Part shown: positions 25,451-34,622 of the stretch, piece after piece
Layout of the letters: each line of letters begins with the position of its first letter
Numbering within the stretch: the first letter of the stretch is position 1
DNA from: Granulicella sibirica
Lineage (GTDB): Bacteria > Acidobacteriota > Terriglobia > Terriglobales > Acidobacteriaceae
Assembly (NCBI RefSeq): GCF_004115155.1
Contig: NZ_RDSM01000002.1
Span: forward strand, 1,240,001 to 1,304,000
Length of the DNA: 64,000 bases
Reading direction: 5' to 3'
Notes under the pieces: generated by a model
Told to the model about the DNA's origin: nothing
Database searches by the model: none
Seen by the model: only the letters and a program-made list of their open reading frames with translations
Position numbers and translations under genes: made by a program

Positions 25451-26236
25451 ATGACCATGCCCCTACTCTTCGCCCTCGTTCTGTTGCAGGATACCGACGC
25501 AACCGCCGCACCGCCTGCCGCCGCCGCATCCTCAAACGCCCTGCTGGAGATGGTGCATAACAGCGGCCCCGTCGCGTTCGCTGTCCTGATCCTTCTGGCC
25601 TTCGCGAGCCTCTTCTCCTGGACCATCATGATCTCCAAGTGGCGCAGCTTCGGAGCCGCCCGCAGGCGCAGCTCCGGCTTCCTCCGCGCCTTCCGCAAGT
25701 CGGGCCGCCTCTCCGAGATCTCCGCCATCGCCGACCAGTTCAAGCCCAGCCCGCTTGTCTCCGTCTTCTCCGAGATTCACGACGAGTACGCCCGCCAGAA
25801 CAACGGCCGTGGCCTCCCCCGCAATCCCATCGCCCTCGAACGCGCCGCCGCCACTGCCTCGAGCGAAGCCCTCACCGCGATGGAACAGCGCATGACCTGG
25901 CTTGCCACCATCGCCGCCATCGCGCCGTTCATAGGCCTCTTCGGCACCGTCTGGGGCATCATCGACGCCTTTCACGGCCTCGGTACCGCCGGAGCCGCGA
26001 CCCTGCGCGCCGTCGCCCCTGGCATCTCGGAAGCCCTCATCACCACCGCCGCCGGTCTTCTCGTCGCCATCCCCGCTGTCGTCGGCTACAACCAGCTCAC
26101 CGCGCAGCTTCGAGACTTCGGCTCACGTATGGACGACTTCGGCCGCGAACTCCTGAACGCCATCGAAAACGCCGCCATGCTCTCGAATCCGAACGAAGAC
26201 GCACGGCCAGCCGAGCCGCGCCGCAGGGGTTTTTAG
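25451..26236 (+). CDS. tolQ: Tol-Pal system proton channel protein TolQ
   Basis: MotA/TolQ/ExbB-family inner-membrane protein, 261 residues, three helices: AVLILLAFASLFSWTIMIS, then WLATIAAIAPFIGLFGTVWG and AAGLLVAIPAVVGYNQL. With TolR it uses the proton gradient to energise the Tol-Pal complex that constricts the outer membrane at division. First gene of tolQ-tolR-tolA-like-tolB-pal-cpoB; TolR starts one base after its stop. ATG 25451 chosen; a second ATG is at 25457. Confidence 0.94.
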   Translation: MTMPLLFALVLLQDTDATAAPPAAAASSNALLEMVHNSGPVAFAVLILLAFASLFSWTIMISKWRSFGAARRRSSGFLRAFRKSGRLSEISAIADQFKPSPLVSVFSEIHDEYARQNNGRGLPRNPIALERAAATASSEALTAMEQRMTWLATIAAIAPFIGLFGTVWGIIDAFHGLGTAGAATLRAVAPGISEALITTAAGLLVAIPAVVGYNQLTAQLRDFGSRMDDFGRELLNAIENAAMLSNPNEDARPAEPRRRGF

Positions 26237-26237
26237 C

Positions 26238-26657
26238 ATGGCCTTCTCCGCCAAGGGCCGCACCCAGACCGCGCTCGCCGAGATCAACATCACGCCTCTG
26301 GTGGACGTCGTGCTCGTCCTCCTGCTCATCTTCATGCTCACCGCGCCCGTGCTCCAGTCTGGCGTCGAAGTGGCCATTCCGAAGACCCGCACCGTCAACC
26401 AGCTCACCGAGGAGCGGCTCGTCGTCACCATCGACAAGGAGCAGAACGTCTTCCTGCAGGACAAGCCCGTCAACGTCCACGAGCTTCCCGCGCGCCTCCG
26501 CTCCGGCCTCAAAGCAGACGAGGACCCCGCCAAGAAGGTCATCTATCTCCGCGCCGACGAGCGTGTTCCCTTCGGCGCCTTCGCCTCCGTCATGGACGCG
26601 GTCAAGCAGGCCGGCATCACCAACATCAGCATCGTTACCCAGCCCCTGAAGCAGTAA
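26238..26657 (+). CDS. tolR: Tol-Pal/TonB system protein TolR (ExbD family)
   Basis: A 139-residue ExbD/TolR protein: short cytoplasmic N-terminus with INITPLVDVVLVLLLIFMLT, the single helix holding the channel aspartate (D in PLVDV), and a periplasmic domain with DERVPFGAFASVMDAVKQAG. Coupled to tolQ and to the following gene (two-base gap). Confidence 0.95.
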   Translation: MAFSAKGRTQTALAEINITPLVDVVLVLLLIFMLTAPVLQSGVEVAIPKTRTVNQLTEERLVVTIDKEQNVFLQDKPVNVHELPARLRSGLKADEDPAKKVIYLRADERVPFGAFASVMDAVKQAGITNISIVTQPLKQ

Positions 26658-26659
26658 GC

Positions 26660-27466
26660 ATGGCGACGCAACCCTCCAACTGGTCCCGCAGCAGCCCCAT
26701 CCCCCGGCCCAACACCGGCGTCGATCTCGCGTGGTCGATCGTCCTGCACGCCGCGATCGCCGGAGTGCTCGTCGGCTATGCCTACCTGCACATTCCGCAC
26801 GGCAAGACATGGGGCGACTCAAGCCCCACTGCTGGTGCCATCCAGGCCACCATGGTGGCCACGCTTCCTCTCCCCCCGAAGCAGCCGGTGAAGGAAGACA
26901 ACGTCCTCGCCTCCGAGACGCCGAGCCCTGCCCCGGTTGTCGAGAAGGAAAAGACGATCCCGCCGCCGAACCCGAAGGACATCCCGGTCGTCGTCAAGAC
27001 GCCACCGAAGACCAAGCCCGTCAAGGTCGCCGAAAAGCAGGCTGACCCCATCAAGCATCCTGAACTGAAGCCCCCGCCGCCGACCAAGGCCACCACGGGT
27101 GAGACCTCCGGCATGCGCATCGCGCAGGCGACCATTCAACTCAAGAACGGCACCGCCAGCGTCACCGTCCAGGACCGCAGCTTCGGAGCCCGCTTCGCCT
27201 ATTACGTCGAAGCCGTCAACCGCCGCGTCTCGCAGAACTGGTACACGCAGGAGGCCGACCCACGCGCCTCGCAGGGCAAACGAACCACCGTCCTGTTCGA
27301 CATCGACCGCGAAGGCACCCCATCGAACGTCCGCGTCGAGAACCGCAGCGGCTCTCCGTCGCTCGATACCTCCGCCGTCCGCGCCGTGCAGCGTGTGGAC
27401 GGTTTCGGTCCCCTGCCCCAGGGCGACCACATCACCGTCGAGTTCTCCTTCGACTACAAGCAGTAG
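26660..27466 (+). CDS. TolA/TonB-like energy transducer
   Basis: Encodes 268 residues: one N-terminal membrane helix (SIVLHAAIAGVLVGYAYL), a proline/lysine-rich periplasm-spanning linker (about residues 65-150), and a C-terminal TonB_C-like domain (VNRRVSQNWYTQ, VLFDIDREGTPSNVRV, AVQRVDGFGPLP). Its place in the tol operon makes it the functional TolA, linking TolQR to Pal/TolB, though its C-terminal domain looks more TonB-like than the classical TolA domain. Confidence 0.9.
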   Translation: MATQPSNWSRSSPIPRPNTGVDLAWSIVLHAAIAGVLVGYAYLHIPHGKTWGDSSPTAGAIQATMVATLPLPPKQPVKEDNVLASETPSPAPVVEKEKTIPPPNPKDIPVVVKTPPKTKPVKVAEKQADPIKHPELKPPPPTKATTGETSGMRIAQATIQLKNGTASVTVQDRSFGARFAYYVEAVNRRVSQNWYTQEADPRASQGKRTTVLFDIDREGTPSNVRVENRSGSPSLDTSAVRAVQRVDGFGPLPQGDHITVEFSFDYKQ

Positions 27467-27550
27467 CCTTCTGAACCAAGCCCGATACTCACACCAACAT
27501 TGATCCCCGTGCAGCGCATCCACCACCCTTTGCGTCTACGATAGGTAAGC

Positions 27551-28909
27551 ATGCAGAATCCGGTACGTGTCGCCTCCCCCGTGAAGTTCTTCCTGGCCAT
27601 CGTCCTCACCCTAGCCGCGACCACAGCGGCCCACTCACAGGATTGGTTCAAGACCGAGACCTCGACCGGCGCCGGAAGCATCCGGCTCGCGGCAGCGAAC
27701 TTCAAGCCGCAGTCCGGCGACCAGCAGACGGCAGACTACAAGCGCACCTTCGACTCGGTCCTCTACGCTGACCTGGCCAGCGCGGGCATCTTCGACCTCG
27801 TCTCGAAGTCCCTGATGCCTACCAGCACCCCAGGCGCTCCCGGTGAGATCCAGCTCGCCACGTGGGCCGCCGCGCCTGCATCCGCCGCGATGGTGGCCTT
27901 CGGCGGCATCGCCACCCAGGGCGACCACCTCGTCGTCAACGGCTTCCTCTTCGACGCCAAGAACACGCAGTACCCGCAGGTCCTCGCCAAGCAATACAAC
28001 GAGGCCGCGAGCGACGACTCGGCCCGCCAGATCGCCCACCGCTTCGCCGACGAGATCATCCTGCGCCTCGGCGGAGGCATCAACGGCATCGCAGAGACCA
28101 AGATCTACTACGTCCACGTCGGCGGAGGCTCGAAGGAAATTTGGGAGATGGATTACGACGGCGCTAACCAGCACGCCGTCACAAAGCTCGGAGCCATCTC
28201 GCTCTCGCCCCGTGTCTCGCCGGACAACAGCCGCGTGGCTTTCTCCTCGCTCGGCAAAGACGGCTTCCAGATCAGGATGTACTCTCTCCTGCTTAGCCGC
28301 GTCGTCGCCTTTCCGGCAGCTGGTGGAACCAACCTCTCGCCCGCATGGAGCCCGAACGGCCACGACGTAGCCTTCTCCTCCTCGCGCTCGGGTGACCCCG
28401 AGATCTGGATCGCCGATGCAAGCGGATCGCAGCCACGCCGCATCACCAGCTTCAAGGGTCCCGACGTCTCCCCTGTATTCAACCCACGTACCGGATCGCA
28501 GATCGCCTGGATCAGTGGCCGCACCGGCCTCCCCCAGCTCTACATCATGGATGTCGACGGCTCGAACGTGCAGCGCATGACCGACGGTGGCTATGCCACG
28601 TCCCCCTCCTGGAGCCCCAACGGCCAGTTCCTCACCTTCGCCTGGAACCGCAAGTACGGTCCCGGAGCACCCGGCGGACAAGACATCTACGTGATGGAAG
28701 TCGCGACAAAGAAGTGGATCCAGCTCACCCACGATAGTGGCCGCTGCGACTTTCCGTCCTGGTCGCCCGACGGGCGCCACATTGTCTACGCCAACTCGAC
28801 CGACGGCCGCGCCGAGCACTCCAAGGTCTACTCCATGCTGGCGGACGGAACCCAGCAGCGCGCCCTCAGCACCTCTGGCGGAGATATGCCTAATTGGAGC
28901 TGGAAGTAA
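27551..28909 (+). CDS. tolB: Tol-Pal system beta-propeller protein TolB
   Basis: Periplasmic TolB, 452 residues, with signal peptide (FFLAIVLTLAATTAAHSQ), an N-terminal alpha/beta domain and a six-bladed beta-propeller shown by repeated PD40 motifs: LSPRVSPDNSRVAFSS, LSPAWSPNGHDVAFSS, VSPVFNPRTGSQIAW, TSPSWSPNGQFLTFAW and FPSWSPDGRHIVYA. Binds Pal and is part of outer-membrane constriction. Follows the TolA-like gene after 84 bases. Confidence 0.95.
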   Translation: MQNPVRVASPVKFFLAIVLTLAATTAAHSQDWFKTETSTGAGSIRLAAANFKPQSGDQQTADYKRTFDSVLYADLASAGIFDLVSKSLMPTSTPGAPGEIQLATWAAAPASAAMVAFGGIATQGDHLVVNGFLFDAKNTQYPQVLAKQYNEAASDDSARQIAHRFADEIILRLGGGINGIAETKIYYVHVGGGSKEIWEMDYDGANQHAVTKLGAISLSPRVSPDNSRVAFSSLGKDGFQIRMYSLLLSRVVAFPAAGGTNLSPAWSPNGHDVAFSSSRSGDPEIWIADASGSQPRRITSFKGPDVSPVFNPRTGSQIAWISGRTGLPQLYIMDVDGSNVQRMTDGGYATSPSWSPNGQFLTFAWNRKYGPGAPGGQDIYVMEVATKKWIQLTHDSGRCDFPSWSPDGRHIVYANSTDGRAEHSKVYSMLADGTQQRALSTSGGDMPNWSWK

Positions 28910-29004
28910 GTCTTCCGCCCTACCGCCTTCGTGAATCAACCATTTAGAATCGTCACTGACAAGACCGCGGTCCGCCCGGTTGGATCCATGAGCCCCAGGA
29001 GACT

Positions 29005-29781
29005 ATGAACGCCACCCATCCCTCGCACCGCACTCTGCTGAACCTCGCCGCCACCGCCGTCGCCGTCGCCGGCCTCACCTTCACCACCGGCTGCCATAAG
29101 AAGTCCACCGCACCGCCTCCCTCCTCGTATACCCCCACTGTCACGGCTCCCGCCCCCACCGCAACCATCACCGCGGATCCTGCGGCGATCGATCTCGGCC
29201 AGTCGACGGCCCTCAACTGGCGCAGCCAGAACGCCACCTCCGTCACCATCGACGGTCTTGGCCCCGTGCCCGTCAACGGCACCCAGATGGTCACGCCGTC
29301 GAACTCGACCAACTTCCATCTCACCGCCAAGAGCGATGACGGTCAGACCACCGAAGCCAACGTTCGCGTCACCGTCCGCACCGCCGCCGCACCTGCGCCC
29401 ATGGGCGACAACGGAGCCGGCAACATGGGCACCGACGCTGCCTTCCACCAGAATGTGCAGGACGCCTTCTTCGACTACGACAGCTACGAGCTTCGTCCGG
29501 ATGCCGTCACCGCATCGGCGCACGCTGCCTCCTACCTGACCTCTCACCCCGCCATCCGCGTCCTCGTGGCCGGCTATTCGGATGAGCGTGGATCGGCCGA
29601 GTACAACCTAGCCCTCGGCGAAAACCGCGCTAACGCCGCACGCACCGCGCTGATCAACGCCGGCGTCTCCGCAAGCCGCATCCGCATCGTCAGCTACGGC
29701 AAGGAGAAGCAGTTCTGCACCGAGTCCGACGAGAGCTGCTGGCAGCAGAACCGCCGCGCACAGTTCACCATCGACCGCTAA
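29005..29781 (+). CDS. pal: Peptidoglycan-associated lipoprotein with extra Ig-like segment
   Basis: Outer-membrane lipoprotein of 258 residues. A signal peptide ends at a lipobox-like TTGC (C30). The C-terminal OmpA domain (about residues 145-258) has the peptidoglycan-binding signatures FDYDSYELRPDA, VAGYSDERGSAEYNLALGENRA and RIVSYGKEK. Between them lies a segment (about 52-130: ITADPAAIDLGQSTALNW, ending in beta-strand-like repeats) resembling a bacterial Ig-like fold, not present in E. coli Pal (about 170 residues). AGGAG precedes the ATG. Confidence 0.93.
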   Translation: MNATHPSHRTLLNLAATAVAVAGLTFTTGCHKKSTAPPPSSYTPTVTAPAPTATITADPAAIDLGQSTALNWRSQNATSVTIDGLGPVPVNGTQMVTPSNSTNFHLTAKSDDGQTTEANVRVTVRTAAAPAPMGDNGAGNMGTDAAFHQNVQDAFFDYDSYELRPDAVTASAHAASYLTSHPAIRVLVAGYSDERGSAEYNLALGENRANAARTALINAGVSASRIRIVSYGKEKQFCTESDESCWQQNRRAQFTIDR

Positions 29782-29822
29782 CCGAATCTGGCACGCGCCC
29801 CGTCAAACCGTAACCTAAGTTC

Positions 29823-29846
29823 CGCCCGGCAGATCATCGCCGGGCG
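29823..29846 (+). terminator. Hairpin between pal and cpoB
   Basis: Perfect 8-bp stem (CGCCCGGC / GCCGGGCG) with an 8-base loop, 42 bases after pal, followed by ACTTTGATC. Could be a partial terminator or processing site within the tol-pal operon. Confidence 0.45.
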
Positions 29847-29904
29847 ACTTTGATCGAAACCACAATTTCTGCGCATTCGGATATCGAAAGACAGGCACAC
29901 GCCC

Positions 29905-30879
29905 ATGATCCTCAAGTCCGCTCGTCTCGCCGCCGTCGCGATCCTCGGAATCGGCATCGGCCTCACCGTGCTCCCCACCCCGGCTTTCGCCGTGAACAAG
30001 GATATGGTCCAGCTCCAGACCCAGATCCAGCAGCTTCAGGACGCCGTCGCCCGCCTTCAGCAGTCGAACGACGAGCGCATGGGTGTGCTCAAGGATCTCG
30101 TCCAGCAGTCCGCCGACTCCGTCAACCGCATGAGCCTCAACATGGACGCACTCCAGAAGCAGATGCGCACCCAGGAAGAAGCCCAGGGCACGAAGCTCGA
30201 CCAGGTCTCGACCCAGGTCCAGGCGCTCAATGACTCGCTGGACGAGATGAAGGCGCGCATCGCCCACCTCGATAAGGCTTTGCAGGACATCCAGAACCAG
30301 CAGCAGGCCATCTCCGCGCAGGGCGCCGCACCTGCTGGCGGATCTGCCCCGGTAACTGCGGCCCCAGCGACCCAGCCGGATAACACCACGCCGCCCCCAT
30401 CCGACCTCGCTCCTCCACCTCCTAGCCGTCGCGGAGGCAAGCCAAACGCCCGCATTCCTTTGGGCGGCAACCCCGCACCCGCCGCAAGCTCGGCTCCACC
30501 CGTCTCCGACCTCTACAAAACCGCCCTCGGCGACTACATGGCCGCCAAGTACCCCCTCGCTTCGGCCGAGTTCAACGACGTGATCCACGCCTACCCGGAA
30601 GAATCCCTCTCCGGAAACTCCTGGTACTATCTCGGCGAAATCGACTATCGCGCCGGCCATTACCCCGCTGCGGTCAAGGACTATGACCATGTCCTCGAGC
30701 AGTTCCCCGGCAACCCCAAGATACCCGCCGCCCAGCTTCATAAGGGCCAGGCCCTCATCGTCCAGAAGCAGAACGAAGCCGGCATCCGCGAGTTCAAATC
30801 GCTGATTGCCCGCTACCCCAACTCGCCCGAGGCCACCCAGGCCCGGAGCAGGCTCAACGGGATGGGCGTCAGGCGCTAG
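29905..30879 (+). CDS. cpoB: Tol-Pal associated periplasmic protein CpoB (YbgF)
   Basis: Encodes 324 residues: signal peptide ([19 protein letters not shown]), a long coiled coil (about residues 33-135, [20 protein letters not shown]), a Pro/Ala-rich linker, and C-terminal TPR repeats ([54 protein letters not shown]). CpoB coordinates Tol-mediated constriction with peptidoglycan synthesis. Last gene of the tol-pal cluster; its end overlaps the convergent gene by 11 bases. Confidence 0.92.
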   Translation: MILKSARLAAVAILGIGIGLTVLPTPAFAVNKDMVQLQTQIQQLQDAVARLQQSNDERMGVLKDLVQQSADSVNRMSLNMDALQKQMRTQEEAQGTKLDQVSTQVQALNDSLDEMKARIAHLDKALQDIQNQQQAISAQGAAPAGGSAPVTAAPATQPDNTTPPPSDLAPPPPSRRGGKPNARIPLGGNPAPAASSAPPVSDLYKTALGDYMAAKYPLASAEFNDVIHAYPEESLSGNSWYYLGEIDYRAGHYPAAVKDYDHVLEQFPGNPKIPAAQLHKGQALIVQKQNEAGIREFKSLIARYPNSPEATQARSRLNGMGVRR

Positions 30880-31285
30880 TCAGAGAATCCCCGTCCGCGA
30901 AGTCATAAGTAAACTCGTACCGATGTGCCCCACCCTCGATCTGGATCGTCATCTCCCCGTAAAGCCCCTGTAACTCCCCCGTCCCCGAATCCGGCACGAC
31001 GCGAATCGAAAGTCCCGGCTTCCCGCGATCCATCGTCCCGTTGTGCTGCAGCACGAACGAGCCGTGCCGCCCGCCAAGCTCACCCACAACGCGCTCCATC
31101 GCAACGTAGCCTGCCGACCCCTTCGTTTCGGTCATCGCACTCAGCATCTGGCCTTTGCTCGTCGCGGTCAGCTTCCCATGGAACTGCTTGTCCAGCGACA
31201 TACGCCCAAGCGAAGGATCACCAACACCCTCCACCTCTTTCTGAGGTACGACTTTCACTTCAAAACTCCCAATCGCCTGCGGCAT
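30869..31285 (-). CDS. DUF3224-family protein
   Basis: A 138-residue single-domain protein of the DUF3224 type, an allene-oxide-cyclase-like barrel: [44 protein letters not shown] and [19 protein letters not shown] 31285 is chosen because GAGG lies six bases upstream; an in-frame TTG 21 bases earlier is weaker. Cellular function unknown. Confidence 0.88.
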   Translation of the reverse strand: MPQAIGSFEVKVVPQKEVEGVGDPSLGRMSLDKQFHGKLTATSKGQMLSAMTETKGSAGYVAMERVVGELGGRHGSFVLQHNGTMDRGKPGLSIRVVPDSGTGELQGLYGEMTIQIEGGAHRYEFTYDFADGDSLTSA

Positions 31286-31318
31286 CCCGATCCTCTTTTC
31301 GCCCAAGAATGAGAGACG

Positions 31319-31909
31319 CTAGTATGGCACCCCAAGCGCCCTCTCGGCTTTGAACGCCCGCATATACCAGTCGAACTCCTTGAAGAACTTCCCGGACTTT
31401 TCGGCAAGCTCCTGCGTCAGCGGCACGCCAGCCTCGCTCAAGGCCGTTCCCACCGACGGGATCGGCTGCAGCGAGGGAATCGTCGGCATCCCCACCTCGG
31501 CAAGCAGCGACCGGAGCCCCATCGCTCCACGCACTCCGCCAAACGGCGTCGCCGAATAGCAGACGATTGCCGACGGCTTGAAGAAGTAATCCTGTAAGAA
31601 GTAGTCGATCAGGTTGATCAGCGCCGGAGGCGCCGTGTGGTTGTACTCCGCGCTCACGATACAGAACCCATCCACCCGCGCATAGAGATCCGCCAGCGGC
31701 TTCAGCTTGGCCTTCAGAGCCGAATCCTCTGCCGAGTCGCTATCCTTCACTTCCTTCCACATATTTGCCAGTAACGGAAGCTCCACCTTCGCCGGGTCCA
31801 CCACCACGACCTCATGACCCGCCTTCGTCAACTCAGCCTTGACCCACTTGGCAACCCGTTCGCCCATCCGCTCCGGCCGTACCGATCCAAGCAACACCGC
31901 AACAACCAT
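31319..31909 (-). CDS. NADPH-dependent FMN reductase-family protein
   Basis: Flavodoxin-like FMN reductase of 196 residues: N-terminal VAVLLGSVRPERMGERVAKW (FMN phosphate loop), then DGFCIVSAEYNHTAPPALIN and SATPFGGVRGAMGLRSLL. Likely reduces flavin or quinones with NAD(P)H; target not known. It lies 34 bases upstream of, and in the same direction as, the DUF3224 gene and could be co-transcribed. Confidence 0.92.
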   Translation of the reverse strand: MVVAVLLGSVRPERMGERVAKWVKAELTKAGHEVVVVDPAKVELPLLANMWKEVKDSDSAEDSALKAKLKPLADLYARVDGFCIVSAEYNHTAPPALINLIDYFLQDYFFKPSAIVCYSATPFGGVRGAMGLRSLLAEVGMPTIPSLQPIPSVGTALSEAGVPLTQELAEKSGKFFKEFDWYMRAFKAERALGVPY

Positions 31910-31980
31910 GACCTCACCTCAGGCTGGTCAGATGCGCGCCTCGCGACGAAAGCTGCTAGGTCATACAGAAGTGAGACAAA

Positions 31981-32010
31981 GCAAGGGCACAGGCGAAGCT
32001 GTGCCCTTGC
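31981..32010 (-). terminator. Rho-independent terminator after the tRNA nucleotidyltransferase gene
   Basis: Perfect 12-bp stem (GCAAGGGCACAG / CTGTGCCCTTGC) with a 6-base loop; on the minus strand followed by TTTGTCTC. Lies 18 bases after the stop codon. Confidence 0.75.
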
Positions 32011-32027
32011 CCGCAATCGATATTCGA

Positions 32028-33881
32028 CTAGCGCTTCTTGGCTGGAGCCTTTGCAGCCTTCGCCGCAACCTTCACTGGAGCTTTGGCAGCAACAGCCTTT
32101 GCAGCCACTGCCTTTGCCGCTACGGCCTTCGCTGGAATGGCCTTCACCCCAACCGTTCCCTTCGAAGCCGACGCCGGCGCCTTCGCTGCAACCTTCTTTG
32201 CCGCGGCTGGAGCCACCGGCTCCTTCTTCTTCACCACAGGGACCTCAGGCTCAGGTTCCGGATCTGGAGCGGCCTTGGCCTTCCCCTTCGCCGCCGCCTT
32301 GGCAGGCTTCGCGGGTGGTGCTTCCTCTTCCTCGTCGTCGTCCTCGTCATCTGAGTCGCTATCGAGGTCGTCGTCGTCACTCATGTCGCCCAGGGCCTCG
32401 CCAACGAGATCCGGCACATCCGGAAGCTCGATAGCATCCTCAGCGTCGTCGTCATCGTCGTCATCATCCGCCCCGGAGCCCTGGTTCTCTTCGAGTTCAT
32501 CGTCATCCTCATCCTCGGAGACGGCGGCTTTCTTGCCCCTGCCCTTCGCGCCCTTGGCATCCTTCTTGGTTGCGCGCGCTCGCTTCAGGTTCACCGGCGG
32601 AGGCGGCGCGGGAGGAGAATACGGCTCGAGGAATGCCTTCATCTCCTCGGCCGTACCCAGCCTGCCATCCATCAGCTCGAAGAACAGCTTTTCGACAAGT
32701 TCTTTATATTCTGGCAGTTCCGGAGTAATCCGCATCTCGAGCATGAGCGTGTACGGAATCGTCTGCCGCACCTGCTGCCACTCCCCGAAGAAGCTCTTGA
32801 ACTTCGCCTGGATTGCGGTGCTCTTGCTCGTGTACGCGACGTACAGCACAACATCCGCCTTCGCCGACGTGATCAGCTTGTAAGCCGCCGAGGGAGCCGC
32901 CGAACTCTTCCCGCCAAGCTGCGTCGCAAACTCCTTGCCCTCCGCCTCAAGCCCGTCAATCTCCGCCACGAAGCCCGGACGCGGGAAGCTTGCCTTCAGC
33001 GCCTCGACTTCTTTCGCGTTCATCTTCGCTGTCAGCAGCGGAAAGTTCACGGCAGACGGATCAGGATGAACGCTCTGCAACTGCAACTGCGTCTGGATCT
33101 CCCGAACCTTGTCCAGCTCCGCGACGTTCGCTTTGGCTGAATTCCAGGCCGGAGAGACGATCTGCATCCAGCCTTCGCTTTCGAGGCGCTTCATCACGCG
33201 CAGCGGATCTTCCTCGTGAACGATCTCCTCGGCTTCATACCCGCGCGACCAGTCCTGCATCGCGCTGATGTAGCCCTCTTCCTTGCCGGTGTCGTACCGT
33301 GTCTGCGTCTTTTCCTCGAGCGTCCAGCCGAGACGCGCCGCGAACCGGGCCGCCCGGATCATCCGGACAGGATCCTCGATAAACCCATAGTTGCTAGCCA
33401 GCCGAAGCTGTTGGTTCTCGATGTCCGCCACGCCATTCAGCGGATCCATCAGGAGCCCATAGGATCCTTCGTTCAGCGACAAGGCCATCGCGTTCGCCGT
33501 GAAGTCCCGGCGACGCAGATCGTCCAGAATGGTCGACGCCTTCAGCACCGGCTTACCAGGCTTCGGGTGGGTCGCTGTCATCGTCGCCGCAACCTCGACC
33601 CGGACACCACCAGGAAACGTCAGGTAAAGTGCCTGCGCCGTGTCATGCGACCCAGTTACGACCGCTCCGGCGGTCTCAAGCTCTTTCCGCAATTTCAGCG
33701 CATTGCCCTGCACCGCGAAATCCAGGTCACGCACCGGTGACCCGCTGGTCAGATCGCGAACCGCGCCGCCAACCAGAAATAGTGTGAGCCCCTTGGCCCG
33801 CACAATTTCGCGCAGCGAGCTAAGTGCATTCTTTTGTGCTGTCGAGAGTCGATTCTCGAGCAGGTAGATATAATCGGCCAT
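32028..33881 (-). CDS. CCA-adding-type tRNA nucleotidyltransferase with acidic and Lys/Ala-rich C-terminal tail
   Basis: A class II nucleotidyltransferase (CCA-adding or poly(A)-polymerase-like) of 617 residues. The catalytic head has LVGGAVRD (37-43), the metal-binding D52-L-D54 and the RRDFTANAMAL motif; the neck includes DPVRMIRAARFAARLGW. The catalytic and tRNA-binding part ends near residue 415. It is followed by a Pro/basic segment (about 423-453), a strongly acidic stretch (454-521, runs of Asp/Glu) and a histone-H1-like Lys/Ala/Pro tail (522-617, repeats of AAKAV). The ATG at 33881 is used; an in-frame extension to 33947 is not conserved-looking. The tail is unusual for the family. 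Confidence 0.9.
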   Translation of the reverse strand: MADYIYLLENRLSTAQKNALSSLREIVRAKGLTLFLVGGAVRDLTSGSPVRDLDFAVQGNALKLRKELETAGAVVTGSHDTAQALYLTFPGGVRVEVAATMTATHPKPGKPVLKASTILDDLRRRDFTANAMALSLNEGSYGLLMDPLNGVADIENQQLRLASNYGFIEDPVRMIRAARFAARLGWTLEEKTQTRYDTGKEEGYISAMQDWSRGYEAEEIVHEEDPLRVMKRLESEGWMQIVSPAWNSAKANVAELDKVREIQTQLQLQSVHPDPSAVNFPLLTAKMNAKEVEALKASFPRPGFVAEIDGLEAEGKEFATQLGGKSSAAPSAAYKLITSAKADVVLYVAYTSKSTAIQAKFKSFFGEWQQVRQTIPYTLMLEMRITPELPEYKELVEKLFFELMDGRLGTAEEMKAFLEPYSPPAPPPPVNLKRARATKKDAKGAKGRGKKAAVSEDEDDDELEENQGSGADDDDDDDDAEDAIELPDVPDLVGEALGDMSDDDDLDSDSDDEDDDEEEEAPPAKPAKAAAKGKAKAAPDPEPEPEVPVVKKKEPVAPAAAKKVAAKAPASASKGTVGVKAIPAKAVAAKAVAAKAVAAKAPVKVAAKAAKAPAKKR

Positions 33882-34076
33882 GGGTTCTGCTTCGCTCCTG
33901 CCCTTGCTTTCTGGGCTCCGCCTATCGCCTAAATGCTGACGAATCAAGCCTTTACGCGGACTTTTTCGACCGGCGCAAAACTCGAATGTATCATAGAATG
34001 CGTTGTCTGACTACTCCGCGACGCACTGTTTCTGATGCACCGAACTGCACCGCAGTCACACAACGACCCCAGTCTC

Positions 34077-34601
34077 ATGGCCTCATCCCGCAAGAAAGTT
34101 ATTGTTCGCCTCCTCTCGGGCGACCTCCTCCACGGCTACCTCCCCGCCGCCGCCTTTGTGCGTCACGAGCCGCCCGCCGCCGCGCTGCTCGACCTCCTCG
34201 ATCTCGCCGGTCGCATCCTGCCTCTCGCATTGCAGGACATCAAGCTCATCCACTACGTCCGCGATTTTAATCTCGACGACACCCGCAACCCCGAGCGCCT
34301 CACCCGCACCGCCTTCCTCGCCCGCCCACGCAACGAGGGCCTCTGGCTCTGCATCACCTTCGCAGCTGGAGATCAGCTTGAGGGCCTCGCCCCCCTCGAC
34401 GTTACCCTCCTCGACGGCCTCGTCGAAGACTCCGGACTCTTCCTCACCCCACCCGACGACCGCACAAACACCCACCGCGTCTTCGTCCCACGCCCGGCGA
34501 TCGCAGCGCTCCAGCTCCTCGCCGTCGTCACCACCCCATCCCGCAAGGTTGCGAAGCCCTCCGCCGACCCTCAGCCCAACCTCTTCCCCGAGACTCCCTA
34601 G
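34077..34601 (+). CDS. Conserved-looking protein of unknown function
   Basis: Encodes 174 residues starting at ATG 34077 (an alternative in-frame ATG is at 34035). Begins ASSRKKVIVRLLSGDLLHGY and has no signal peptide or membrane helix, so cytosolic. No family recognised; the beta-rich start resembles small regulatory barrels such as PilZ but no PilZ motif (RxxxR, DxSxxG) is present. Followed after 21 bases by lpxD. Confidence 0.65.
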   Translation: MASSRKKVIVRLLSGDLLHGYLPAAAFVRHEPPAAALLDLLDLAGRILPLALQDIKLIHYVRDFNLDDTRNPERLTRTAFLARPRNEGLWLCITFAAGDQLEGLAPLDVTLLDGLVEDSGLFLTPPDDRTNTHRVFVPRPAIAALQLLAVVTTPSRKVAKPSADPQPNLFPETP

Positions 34602-34622
34602 CCCGGCAGCTAAAATCACCCC

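Noticed and set aside
27635..28939. 434-codon open frame antisense to tolB
   Set aside because: No recognisable domain, low-complexity Val/Asp/Gly; tolB propeller motifs are on the other strand.
32038..32883. Plus-strand open frame with AFAATAFAAT repeats
   Set aside because: It is the complement of the Lys/Ala tail codons of the tRNA nucleotidyltransferase; no start signal.
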